64,000 nucleotides of DNA from Nematocida ironsii (lineage: Eukaryota; Microsporidia): assembly GCA_001642415.1 (NCBI GenBank), contig LTDK01000160.1, forward strand, positions 385-64,384, in the 5' to 3' direction. Under the pieces are notes generated by a model. It saw nothing but the letters and a program-made list of their open reading frames with translations. It searched no databases and was not told the DNA's origin. This document shows positions 37,974 through 46,502 of this stretch, piece by piece; position 1 is the stretch's first letter, and each line of letters opens with the position of its first letter. Both the position numbers and the translations under genes were made by a program.

Positions 37974-38774
37974 ATGAAAAGAGTGCGAAGCAAGAAAATA
38001 GAAAATGACAAAAAGCTGAGTGTACTATACGAAAGAGAGATTGACATGGATTGTGTGCAGGAATACACCGGGCCGGCACTTGCGACGGGTGTGGAAAAGG
38101 AAGAGGAGGAAGAGCACCACTTAAAGGAAATCATCTCACGGCGGGCTACAGACATACCCACTCCGAGAATAGAAAAGTCCACAAAGCACGAAATAAAAAA
38201 AAGAAAGTCGGACAATTCGCAAAGTGGTGTATATGAAGAGCCCAGCAACTATTTAGCAGATATCGGGGATGTTCAGCAGCCGCAGGTAGAGGATATAATT
38301 ACGCAGGAGACTGACATGCCTGCAGACACTCTTCCATTCGTGTGCTTTAGAAAGAGAGAGCTAAAAACCCAGAGAAAGGCAAGGAAGTCTGACAGCTCAA
38401 TAGAGAAAATAAAGAAGATAAAGGTGGATCTGCAGATGATGAGAAGACTGACTGAGCTGGCTCTTCAGAGGGACAACTATCTCTCGCAGCATCTCACGAC
38501 AATCTTCTCTATATTTAGCATATGCCGAGAAATGAATAAACGGCTTGACATTGGGGTTCTGAATATAAGCGAAACAATACTCAGAGACATTTTATTTACA
38601 AAGATAGTTAGTAAAAGCGATCTTTTCTATAAGAAGATTCCCTCATTCACGAATTTATATTTATGCAGAAAGAGCATTGGCAGTCTTAGAAAACTATTAA
38701 AAGCAGGGCCACCGCCTGAGAACAGATTAGAACTAACCAAAAAGGAAATAGATTACCTGAATACGTATTATTAA
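37974..38774 (+). CDS. EPL1: Enhancer of polycomb-like protein, NuA4 subunit Epl1
   Basis: A 266-aa protein of the EPL1 family, the subunit that bridges the Esa1 acetyltransferase to histone H4 in NuA4/Piccolo. The EPcA signature is clear: 'YTGPALATGVEKEEEEEHHLKEII' (residues ~26-50) matches 'VPTGVEKEEE.EHHL', and 'PFVCFRKRELKTQRKARKSDSS' (~121-142) followed by 'IEKIKKIKVDLQMMRRLTELALQRD' matches 'YVCFRRRE..Q.RKTR..D....EKL..L'. It is much shorter than yeast Epl1 (832 aa), keeping little beyond the EPcA core. It implies that a working NuA4-type complex exists in this organism. Confidence 0.93.
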   Translation: MKRVRSKKIENDKKLSVLYEREIDMDCVQEYTGPALATGVEKEEEEEHHLKEIISRRATDIPTPRIEKSTKHEIKKRKSDNSQSGVYEEPSNYLADIGDVQQPQVEDIITQETDMPADTLPFVCFRKRELKTQRKARKSDSSIEKIKKIKVDLQMMRRLTELALQRDNYLSQHLTTIFSIFSICREMNKRLDIGVLNISETILRDILFTKIVSKSDLFYKKIPSFTNLYLCRKSIGSLRKLLKAGPPPENRLELTKKEIDYLNTYY

Positions 38775-38846
38775 TGTACAAAATAGATCAATGTAAAAAC
38801 AGAGTTTACACATAAGATATATATACTACTCTTCGGGTTATTCCAT

Positions 38847-38987
38847 ATGGCCTTTGCACAAGACAGCACCCAGATGGTTAAAAGCAGCAAGAATTCCAGA
38901 GTAAATATGGAAAATAAAGAATTTAGAATAAAAACGAGTTTAATTTCGGCTATACAAAAAATCTACCCCACAGTAATGCAGATTTGA
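38847..38987 (+). CDS. Possible small protein (46 aa)
   Basis: An ATG at 38847 opens a 46-codon frame ending at TGA 38985-38987. It starts directly after TTCGGGTTATTCCAT, a copy of the dispersed motif (38832-38842). The product is basic and soluble ('MVKSSKNSRVNMENKEFRIKT'). Base composition is clearly less AT-rich than the flanking spacer, which suggests coding or another constrained function. No family recognised. It could also be chance, since short frames are common. Confidence 0.4.
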   Translation: MAFAQDSTQMVKSSKNSRVNMENKEFRIKTSLISAIQKIYPTVMQI

Positions 38988-39578
38988 TCTTTGTATGGAA
39001 GTACGAAGTGCTTGTTGTATGACTCATATTTATGCATAGATACATAGGCACATTCATATACAGCCATCAAATAGACCTAGGAATAATTTTGGGTTATTTT
39101 GTGATTTTGCGTGTTGCAATTGTATTTAAAATGTACAGAAAATATTCAGTATATAATACTATAACACACTAATATTAAAAATATTTGAGCGTAATTAATT
39201 ATTTATATATAGAATAATATACATATACTCTTTATATAAAAAGCTACTTGTGTGATGTATTACTGTATATTTACTATATTTATCATAAAACGCTATTATT
39301 TTCTTATTGCCACCTAACAGCTGTAATAGAAAACTTATAAATCCTGCCAGATTATTCTTTCACACAGGGTTATATTTTAAAAGTACACATTGTGTATTTA
39401 ATTCTGCATTTATATTGCAGTATTTAAAAAGTGATCTTTTATACAATTTAGTATTAATTTGGGTTATAAAGTGCAAAGAATCCATCTGATTCTGGCAGTA
39501 CGCCATTCTTATAAATAAAACAGATAAATAACAATGTTATCGGTTTTAATAGTTGCAAATTTAAAAATATTTTATTCC
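38988..39578. other. Intergenic; weak GGGTTAT-like words
   Basis: AT-rich spacer with GGGTTATT near 39092 and GGGTTATA near 39463, weaker relatives of the motif, and a TATAAATA box at about 39510 upstream of the CMP kinase gene. Nothing else recognised. Confidence 0.35.
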
Positions 39579-40301
39579 ATGAAGGACGCGTGCGGTAAAA
39601 AACAATTTAGAATTGCAATTGACGGACCAGCAGGGGCAGGAAAGACCACACTCGCTGGATTACTTGCCAAAACATTAAATTTCGAGCATATAAACACTGG
39701 AATGATATATCGTGCACTCTCCTACATATTATTAAGCAAATTTGCAAATGAGTCTATACTAGAGCTGGAAGAGACAATAAAAGAAAAGAAAAACAGAATT
39801 ACTGATGTGATTAGCGCATTTTCTCCTAGAATAACAAAAAGCAGTGTGGTTGTAGAGGGCACTGATATAATTGGAGAGCTCAGAACTCCCAGGATAGATT
39901 CTGCCGTGGGTATTATTTCAAAGTATGAAATAGTTCGGGAGAGAGTGAAGGTTATACAAAAAAGCCTGATAAGCGCGCATCCCCAGGTAGTAGTAGAGGG
40001 AAGAGACATTGGATCTGAAATTATTCCAGATGCTGAACTGAAAATCTACTTAGAGGCATCTGTAAAAGAGAGAGCCATTAGAAGAGAAAAGGAGAGATCA
40101 AAAGACGACTCTATAGAAAACCAAGATAAGTTAAAGCAAATCGAAAGAGAAATAAAGGAAAGAGACTATCTTGATACAACCCGAGAAATATCACCGTTAG
40201 TTAAGCCAGCGGATGCTATAGTTATAGATAATACAAGCTTAACAGTTAGTGAAACTGTAAGGAAGATTCAAGAAATAGTTGAAAAAAGAATGAAAATGTA
40301 A
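39579..40301 (+). CDS. cmk: Cytidylate kinase, bacterial type (Cmk)
   Basis: A 240-aa P-loop kinase phosphorylating CMP or dCMP. 'FRIAIDGPAGAGKTTLAGLLAKTLNFEHINTGMIYRAL' is the bacterial Cmk N-terminus. 'VVVEGRDIGSEIIPDAELKIYLEASVKERAIRR' and 'RDYLDTTREISPLVKPADAIVIDNT' are the diagnostic RDxxD and REISPL blocks. Eukaryotic UMP/CMP kinases lack this insert pattern, so transfer from a bacterium is inferred. The frame can start at 39534, adding 15 hydrophobic residues; ATG 39579 gives the usual spacing to the P-loop and lies ~70 nt after TATAAATA. Base composition resembles neighbouring genes, so any transfer is old. Confidence 0.9.
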   Translation: MKDACGKKQFRIAIDGPAGAGKTTLAGLLAKTLNFEHINTGMIYRALSYILLSKFANESILELEETIKEKKNRITDVISAFSPRITKSSVVVEGTDIIGELRTPRIDSAVGIISKYEIVRERVKVIQKSLISAHPQVVVEGRDIGSEIIPDAELKIYLEASVKERAIRREKERSKDDSIENQDKLKQIEREIKERDYLDTTREISPLVKPADAIVIDNTSLTVSETVRKIQEIVEKRMKM

Positions 40302-40493
40302 TAAAGGCATTTAGACAAATAGAATTCTGCTTAAGTAAGTTCATTATATATAGAAGTCGTCTTCTTCTTGAATGCCTTCCAGCACTCTTAATAATTTATT
40401 CTGCATTATATAGAGGCAACTCTATATTTACTGAATGCGCTTATTATGAAGCTTTAACTTGTGCTGTTCACGATATAAACACATAACAAAAGA

Positions 40494-40504
40494 TTTCGGG
40501 TTAT
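40494..40504 (+). promoter_or_regulatory. TTTCGGGTTAT motif directly beside an LTR insertion
   Basis: A perfect copy of the dispersed motif. It ends one base before the left 5-bp target duplication of the solo LTR (40505-40509), so the LTR integrated directly against it. Confidence 0.6.
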
Positions 40505-40509
40505 ATCAG
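40505..40509. repeat. Target-site duplication, left copy
   Basis: ATCAG directly before the TG end of the LTR; the same five bases follow its CA end at 40839-40843. Confidence 0.85.
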
Positions 40510-40838
40510 TGACGTGCTCACGGGGAGGCACCGTCGCCGCCCGGATAACATAGTCCAAGATAGATAGAGATAGTGTTAGGGAATGCTCTTTATTATGATT
40601 ATTAGGATATCGGGATGTGCGCGGACGCGGAGTCCTTGTGGCGCTATTGGCGCTGAGCCTTCTGGTATTTGTGCCCCGTGGTTGTCCCATATTTGTTTGG
40701 GCGCGTGTTACTTATATAGTCCAAAGTTGATCTGTGATTCTTAGATCCCGGCCTTTTGTCGAGGCGGGATCATCGCGCGCAGAGGCGCATTGGAAGATCG
40801 GTCTCGGGCCTGCGCGCTTGAGTGGTGGTGTCACCACA
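40510..40838 (-). mobile_element. Solo LTR of an LTR retrotransposon (329 bp)
   Basis: Starts TG and ends CA and is flanked by perfect 5-bp duplications (ATCAG), the hallmark of retroviral-type integration. On the minus strand it shows the order expected of U3-R-U5: TATATAAG at 40711-40718, then AATAAAG at 40588-40594. The element is far more GC-rich than its surroundings. A strong hairpin GATCCCG...CGGGATC lies near 40744-40771. Its last 93 bp equal positions 1-93, and a diverged relative lies at 54732-55071. No internal gag/pol sequence remains here, so it arose by LTR-LTR recombination. A 78-codon minus-strand frame runs through and past it and is not considered a gene. Confidence 0.9.
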
Positions 40839-40843
40839 ATCAG
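40839..40843. repeat. Target-site duplication, right copy
   Basis: ATCAG, identical to 40505-40509. Confidence 0.85.
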
Positions 40844-41259
40844 GATCTTTTATAGAATTTCGGGGCATATCATCTATTCATATAGAATGATTACTTTATA
40901 TTAATTTTGTGTGAATATTTATGGATTCATAAATAACCTGCCCTATAATTATATCATTGCACAAAAGTCTACTATATATTATAAACATAGCTGCTTTAAG
41001 CAAGTTATTTCGGGTTATTGCAATAGAAGGAGGGGGTTTAATTGGCCTAGTCTTTATTTTGTATCTTTGCTACTATTAATAGGCTCTATAATAGAAATTT
41101 TTTAAATATTCTATTTTATAATATTCTCTCATACATCGAATTGGTGGTTATAATATTTGTAAAATAACTGTACATAAATATATAGTTATTAGTGCTATAA
41201 TTCGCAGCATATGAGATTTACATGAATTTAGTTACTTTATATTGTGCTGCTTTAACATA
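40844..41259. other. Intergenic with one TTTCGGGTTATT motif
   Basis: TTTCGGGTTATT at 41008-41019. No coding sequence; a 64-codon frame here has no support. Confidence 0.4.
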
Positions 41260-42419
41260 CTATACTTTAACTTCATTATTAACTTCCTCACACACTTTTT
41301 TATATATCTTTTTAAATTCTTTCTCTGACTTATAGAATCCACCAAGTGTGAATTCAAATAGTTCTGTGAACAGTGAGTCTGCGCATTGATTCACAGCAAA
41401 CGAATTCATGGGCATGGTTAGATTCATTGTATTAATCACAATATCCGAGAGAATCTTTTCTACTTCAATATAAAATAGTTCCAGCTCATCACAGTTCGTA
41501 TAAAATTTATATATATACATCCTTATTAGAAATCTTGGAGAGCTTAAAAATTCATTTGCTTTAAATTCATCAAATGTACTTGGTTCTTTTCTCTGTTCTG
41601 GCTTTAGTATAACTCGCAGATTTTTGTATATTTTTTAAATAGTCTTAATATTCTAGATACATCTGGCAAGTACCTATTTAAAGTTCTATCTATTTCAATA
41701 TGAAAGATCGGTTCTGTTTTTTGATAGTTCGTTAGAATAAGAACTCTGTCTTGTTTTTTCTTGCATGAACATATTTTTATTGGAACTTTTATTCCCTCAG
41801 AAAGAAGAAACAGTGAAGCAAGAATATAGTTCGAATATTTTTTAACTTTCTCTTTAGCAAGAAAATTTGAAAAGGAATATTTTTTGCACTTGTTAATAAC
41901 TATAACTGTATTTTCTACATAGGCACTTCTCGGTCTATCACAATTTGAATTCACAATATTTGGTACAGAAGTATTTTCAAATGTAAACATGTCTAGAAAA
42001 GCTGCATTGCACATATTGTAGTACTCTTCTAGTATTAAATTCCTTTTACTTTTTGTTGGCATGATTTTTTTCACTATATTAGGTAGTCTATTAATAGACT
42101 TTTTTAAAGCATGCAGTTTTCGCAAAGAATTTTCTTGGTTTGCTTTACTTTTTAAGTTTTCATAATACTCTTTCATAATTAATTTTTCTTCTATGAAATA
42201 CGGGTAAAGTAGGTTAAGCGCGCCCTTTAAAGAAATTGCTATATGTATTGAGTTTTGACATTTAAGTTCAATTTTATGAATTTTAATAATTTCGTCATAC
42301 GGCATGCCATGTGTACTGGCCTTTTGCATTGCTATTAGTAAGATATGCAATACTCCAAAAATTATTTGCCCTTCCTTCTTCATTTTATGCATTTTCAAGT
42401 AAAAAATTGTCTTTTTCAT
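41260..42419 (-). pseudogene. Broken large-gene-family member
   Basis: The upstream frame (42419-41604, 271 aa) has a hydrophobic N-terminus and the family blocks 'ILASLFLLSEGIKVPIKI' (near residue 207) and 'LPDVSRILRLF', then stops. The downstream frame, one base out of register, continues the family order with 'FLSSPRFLIRMYIYKFYT' and reaches a stop at 41260. A single-base indel between about 41600 and 41625 therefore explains the break. Even when both parts are counted, it covers only the first third of the ~1000-residue family plan, so it is also truncated. Sequencing error could explain the frameshift but not the truncation. Confidence 0.75.
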
Positions 42420-43409
42420 GTCTACTCAATAAATATTTTTACATTTAAAAATATTCCTAAATACTGACTGACTAAACACAAAATGTTTCAATAACCCAGA
42501 AAAGTATACTGCGCATAAAAAATTAAAAGATTCTTCTGACCATTCCTATAAATCTATAAATGCATTTCAGTGGTTTATAATAAATATTGGTTTGAGCAGT
42601 GAGATCTAGAATGTCAAATAAAATGATGATGCTTTAAGTGTCAAAATATGTGAGTAACAGTTTTTGTGGCCGGAAGTTATCTATATAAAAATGACGTGGA
42701 TTAAATAAAGAATAAGCTTTCAAGTAAAAAACAGCTATAAATAGAACTTTATATATGTTTTACTAAAATAAAATGTATATATATTAGATGGTATAGTTAC
42801 TATTATAGCACTACACAGTAAGTTTAGTGTAAAATATTATTAACCTTTTATACACACGGGTTTGTTTTGCTGGATTTTTTCATATTATATGCCATATTTA
42901 TTGGAAATACCATGCGTATTAATTTAAGTCAACAGAAGCAGTAATATTAAGCTAACTTAAAGCCACATAGAAATGTGAATTAATAAAATTTTTAACATGG
43001 TTAATAAATTCACATGTACTAAACTAATTGTTTTTATTGTACATTCTCAGCAAACCTCTTCTGTTTAATATATTCTATCTGGTTATTTTTATAATTCATA
43101 TATATTTGTATTTTTGAAATGCCCTGAATATTTATTTGAGATTTCGTGTTATTTAATAAGATTCACTATATCTATTTGTATACGTATATTAATTAGGATA
43201 GAAGCCGGATTATACACTATACTGCATTCTAATAAATGCGCAAATACTATTATTTTCTTATATGTTTCTGACTGTAATAATTTATTGCAGCAAAATAAAA
43301 GTCTTTACACGATTGAATTTTGCTATATTCTTCTGTTCGAGTAGGAACATTGGTTAGCATCTTAATTCATTCGGGTTTATTATAGAATGTTTTTATTTTT
43401 TTATTTATA
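42420..43409. other. Intergenic, about 990 nt
   Basis: AT-rich. ATTCGGGTTTAT at 43369-43380 lies ~30 nt before the Caf40 ATG. An ATAACCCAGAAA word is near 42490. The open frame at 43114-43344 begins with TTG and looks like noise. Nothing else recognised. Confidence 0.4.
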
Positions 43410-44222
43410 ATGACTAATAGCTCTGCAGTCTTTGAGGATATTTGCGGCCACATTATAAGAAATGAAAATAAAGACGAGTCACTTAAGCAGCTGAGGGCTA
43501 TTCTATCAGAAAACACCGAATGTAAATCTAGAATAGTTCAAGAATTTGGTATTCTAACCGTGTTTCTTAAGGATATTTCGTCAATATATGAGTACTTAAC
43601 TCTGGAAAGAGCATGCCTTCCAGATAATATATATACAGTTCTTGAAATAATTATTCTATTAACAGATGAGGACAAATTTATATCATATGCGATTGACTCA
43701 AATTTACTCTTGTTTCTCTACCCAATAATCAACTCTTCTATTAGAAACGAAGAGATAGAAGAGTTAAAGTACATTACACTAAGGATAATTAAGTGCATAT
43801 TACAAAGAAACAAGATAGAGCACCTAATTGAGTTCTTCAAAAATACAGAGCTAGTGCCATTATGCCTTCGCAATATGGAATTAGGCCGAAAAAAGACAAA
43901 AATAGAGGCAAGCGAGGTTTTTTATCTTATAATCTCGGTTCAGGAAGGGCTGGAATATTCTTGCCAGACATACGATCGATTTATGGCAATTTCAATGATT
44001 TTAAATTCTGTCTTAGTACAGATGGAAACCATTCAGTCTCCAAGGCTATTGGAGTTGACCATTAAAATATATACTAAATTGTGCGATATGCCAAACGCAA
44101 AGATTGCATTTAACAAGAACCGACCGCATATGCTTTATACAGAGAGTATACGAGAAATTGTTAAATCAAATCCAGCAGTAAAGGCTGCGTACGATGAATT
44201 TCTGGCAATACTTCAAAACTAG
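43410..44222 (+). CDS. CAF40: CCR4-NOT subunit Caf40/CNOT9 (Rcd1-like)
   Basis: A 270-aa armadillo-repeat protein of the Rcd1/CNOT9 family, a subunit of the CCR4-NOT deadenylase that binds mRNA-decay adaptors. Diagnostic blocks: 'LLLFLYPIINSS...EELKYITLRIIKCI' (family 'LYPFL...FEYLRLTSLGVI'), 'EFFKNTELVPLCLRNMELGRKKTKIEASEVF', 'EGLEYSCQTYDRFMAISMIL' and 'QSPRLLELTIKIYTKLCDMPNAKIAF'. Length is close to the conserved core (yeast 373 aa), without the N-terminal Gln/Asn extension. The ATG follows a TTTTATTTTTTTATTTATA leader, and a CGGGTTTAT motif lies ~30 nt upstream. Confidence 0.93.
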   Translation: MTNSSAVFEDICGHIIRNENKDESLKQLRAILSENTECKSRIVQEFGILTVFLKDISSIYEYLTLERACLPDNIYTVLEIIILLTDEDKFISYAIDSNLLLFLYPIINSSIRNEEIEELKYITLRIIKCILQRNKIEHLIEFFKNTELVPLCLRNMELGRKKTKIEASEVFYLIISVQEGLEYSCQTYDRFMAISMILNSVLVQMETIQSPRLLELTIKIYTKLCDMPNAKIAFNKNRPHMLYTESIREIVKSNPAVKAAYDEFLAILQN

Positions 44223-44617
44223 CCTTAAACGAATTGCTATAATAATACGCATAAAATGCACTTGTAAGCATTCTCTATACACACTACTTCGTTATGGCAA
44301 TTAAAAATACTCTAGATGTTATTACACACAAAAAAATAAAATCCATCAGACATGTATAATAGAATATTTACAGTATTAAAATTAATTATAAAATATTTGG
44401 AATAATTTAAATTAGTACCAGCACATTCATATAACCCAAAATTTTATTTTCTAGCTATTTGAATAAAATTAAATTTAAAACATCAAATATATCAATTTTA
44501 ACACTATAAAAGCTTAGAAATATACATAAAATGGCCTAAAGAAGTTATATGTGTTCATACATAGTAACTTATTTAAAGACCTAACAGAGGATGCAGTAGA
44601 AGTTTTTTTATTTTTGC

Positions 44618-44818
44618 ATGACTTTTAGTGTTTTATTCTTTTTGTGCAGTAAACTATGTTACCAAGGCAGCAAATATTTTTATACCCGAGCAAAAAACAT
44701 AGAAAAAAACCTGAAAATGGTTGATTTTTTTCTTTTTTCGGTGTATATTTCAAGTATAATCGGCTGTATCTCTAACTATATATCCAGGTATATTGAGATA
44801 TATTTTTTGCTCGCCTGA
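44618..44818 (+). CDS. Possible small membrane protein (66 aa)
   Basis: ATG at 44618 follows GTTTTTTTATTTTTGC, a leader like those of the real genes here. The product has a short hydrophobic start, a basic middle ('YTRAKNIEKNLK') and a hydrophobic C-terminal half ('FFLFSVYISSIIGCISNYI'). The layout resembles small ER proteins such as RAMP4/Ysy6, but identity is too low to assign. The flanking spacer (44223-45011, ~790 nt) otherwise holds an ATAACCCAAAAT word near 44431 and nothing else recognised. Confidence 0.35.
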   Translation: MTFSVLFFLCSKLCYQGSKYFYTRAKNIEKNLKMVDFFLFSVYISSIIGCISNYISRYIEIYFLLA

Positions 44819-45011
44819 AAATTCTCTATTTTAAAAAAATACTATACTGGGTTCTTGTAAAATAGCAAGACATCTCATTTAGGTTGATCATCCGATTCTT
44901 TAATATGATTTATATTGTGTTTCTTTTGTTTTTGATTGATTTTGACGTGTTTTTATCTGTGGAAATTATCTATTTTTATTTTTATTTTTTATTAGATAAT
45001 ATTTGTGGTTT

Positions 45012-45932
45012 ATGAAAGACAGAGAGAATTCATTTGCTGTATCCCCATTTATCAGTGATAATATTTGGTCTTACATGAATAGTAAAGACTGGAAGGTGAT
45101 TGGAAACTCATTTAGAACACGGTCGAACAGTATAAATAACCATCCGCCTAAGACAGCTACACTTGCTGACCAAAAAGAAGGCAGAAAAAGAAGTATGTCC
45201 CTAAATAACATAAATTTGTACAGCTCTCTACCAGAGGTAGCACCACTCATAAACAATACGGCGGCATCACACAGTGCAATTGGCTCTAGAACAACACACC
45301 AGATATACTCAGAAAAAGCTAGCCTGGCACACCTTAGGCGGCACTCTTTGGACCCGGCATTGTTTCAGTCAGTAGCACAGAGGGCGGCAGAAACAACCAG
45401 AGGAGAGACAGGCAGGACGAGTGGGTACTTTGGTGGTAGTATATGCATTGTGCAGTTTGGCAGTGGGTGTAGGTGCTTTGGTATATATAAAGGTATTTTT
45501 CTTACCAAAGGTACTTTTGTAATAATAGAGGCAGACAGAGGGGAAGACTGTGGCTCTGTCATCGACGAATCAATTAACCCTGAATGCATATCAGAGGTGG
45601 CGGAAAAGAACAATATATCTTCTCTAGAAGCAAAGAAAATATATAGAATTGCAACGGATAATGATAAGATTTTGCTACTCGAACAAAACGAGTTAGAACA
45701 GGCGGCCATAAACAATTGTAGGCAAATGGTTAAAGAAAAGAAATTGCCCATGGAGATAGTTAGTGCTGAATACCAATGGGACCGCAATAAGTTGACATTC
45801 CATTTTAAAAGCGACAAAAGAATTGACTTCAGAGAGTTAGTTAAAGAACTGTATAAGACATATAAGACGCGAATATGGATGTGTGCTGTGGAAAAGAAGG
45901 GAAGCAAGAACATAATATATAAACATGAATAA
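45012..45932 (+). CDS. PSP1 C-terminal domain protein
   Basis: A 306-aa protein. The upstream frame begins with TTG; ATG 45012 is used. Residues ~1-140 are Ser/Arg/Asn-rich and disordered. From ~147 on is a PSP1 C-terminal domain: 'CIVQFGSGCRCFGIYKG', 'KGTFVIIEADRGEDCGSVID', and 'SAEYQWDRNKLTFHFKSDKRIDFRELVKELYKTYKTRIWM'. The domain occurs in bacterial YaaT/PSP1 and in eukaryotic regulators such as yeast Psp1, a suppressor of polymerase mutations, and trypanosome RNA-binding complexes. A role in RNA handling or stress is possible but not shown by the sequence. Confidence 0.88.
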   Translation: MKDRENSFAVSPFISDNIWSYMNSKDWKVIGNSFRTRSNSINNHPPKTATLADQKEGRKRSMSLNNINLYSSLPEVAPLINNTAASHSAIGSRTTHQIYSEKASLAHLRRHSLDPALFQSVAQRAAETTRGETGRTSGYFGGSICIVQFGSGCRCFGIYKGIFLTKGTFVIIEADRGEDCGSVIDESINPECISEVAEKNNISSLEAKKIYRIATDNDKILLLEQNELEQAAINNCRQMVKEKKLPMEIVSAEYQWDRNKLTFHFKSDKRIDFRELVKELYKTYKTRIWMCAVEKKGSKNIIYKHE

Positions 45933-46502
45933 AATAGTCCTGTGCATGAAGGGGGTTCATATAAAGTGGGTTTGATTTAGTTGCTATACGTGCACACTAT
46001 GCCCTATGATAGAAAATCCTCTGCTGTAATGAATGAGTACTTGTTACTTAGTGGAATTTCAGAGTTCAAAGTATTTCCAGGTGGACCGGATTATATTATA
46101 TGTGCATAGGGTGAAAGTCTTTCTATTTGTTATTCTATTGAAGATGGTATACTTCTATTCTTTGGCAGAATCAGTTCGCTGTAAGTGGTTGAATGACATC
46201 AGGAAGTGAGTATTGCCGGGGTGTGTGGATGTATGGATATGACTAATCTGTGCGGATGTTCTCTGCTTTTTTATAATTTAATACATTTGGAGAAGTTCTT
46301 TGGACTGTCTAGAATGAATAAAATTTTATTGGCAATAATTTCAGAAGAATTTCTCATAGCTCCCTTGCTGCGAGGATGTGCTCGCTGCCTATGTAATTCT
46401 CAGTGAATACAATTGCTATTTCTAAATCTATTTTTAATAATTTCTTTGTTGTTTCTTTTTTTCGGTTGTATATAATTTTAAATTTTTTCTATCCCTGTAA
46501 GT
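45933..46502. other. Intergenic, moderately GC-rich
   Basis: About 570 nt with less AT bias than most spacers. A 66-codon frame (46206-46406) begins with GTG and is not supported. A structured RNA could be present, but no known RNA motif was recognised. Confidence 0.35.
46471..46502 (+). promoter_or_regulatory. RPL3 promoter: TATAA, AAATTTT and CCC before the ATG
   Basis: TATAA at 46471-46475, AAATTTTTT at 46480-46488 and CCC at 46493-46495, with the ATG at 46503. AAATTT-like and CCC-like elements just upstream of the start are described for ribosomal-protein genes in microsporidia (recalled, not checked). They imply an extremely short 5' leader. Confidence 0.6.

Noticed and set aside
40318..40410. 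20-codon minus-strand frame after the CMP kinase gene
   Set aside because: Too short to support and no distinct leader.
40454..40690. 78-codon minus-strand frame within the LTR, possible gag start
   Set aside because: It runs out of the LTR into flanking DNA and has no counterpart in the diverged LTR copy.
40741..40775. CCCGGCCTTTTG in the LTR resembles the 5' end of U2 snRNA (CTCGGCCTTTTGGCTAAGATCAAG)
   Set aside because: Similarity ends after about ten bases; the branch-site-pairing region is absent and the segment is explained by the LTR hairpin.
43114..43344. 76-codon frame upstream of Caf40
   Set aside because: Begins with TTG, no ATG near the start, composition of random AT-rich DNA.
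46206..46406. 66-codon Cys-containing frame between PSP1 and RPL3 genes
   Set aside because: Begins with GTG, cysteine spacing irregular, no recognised motif.
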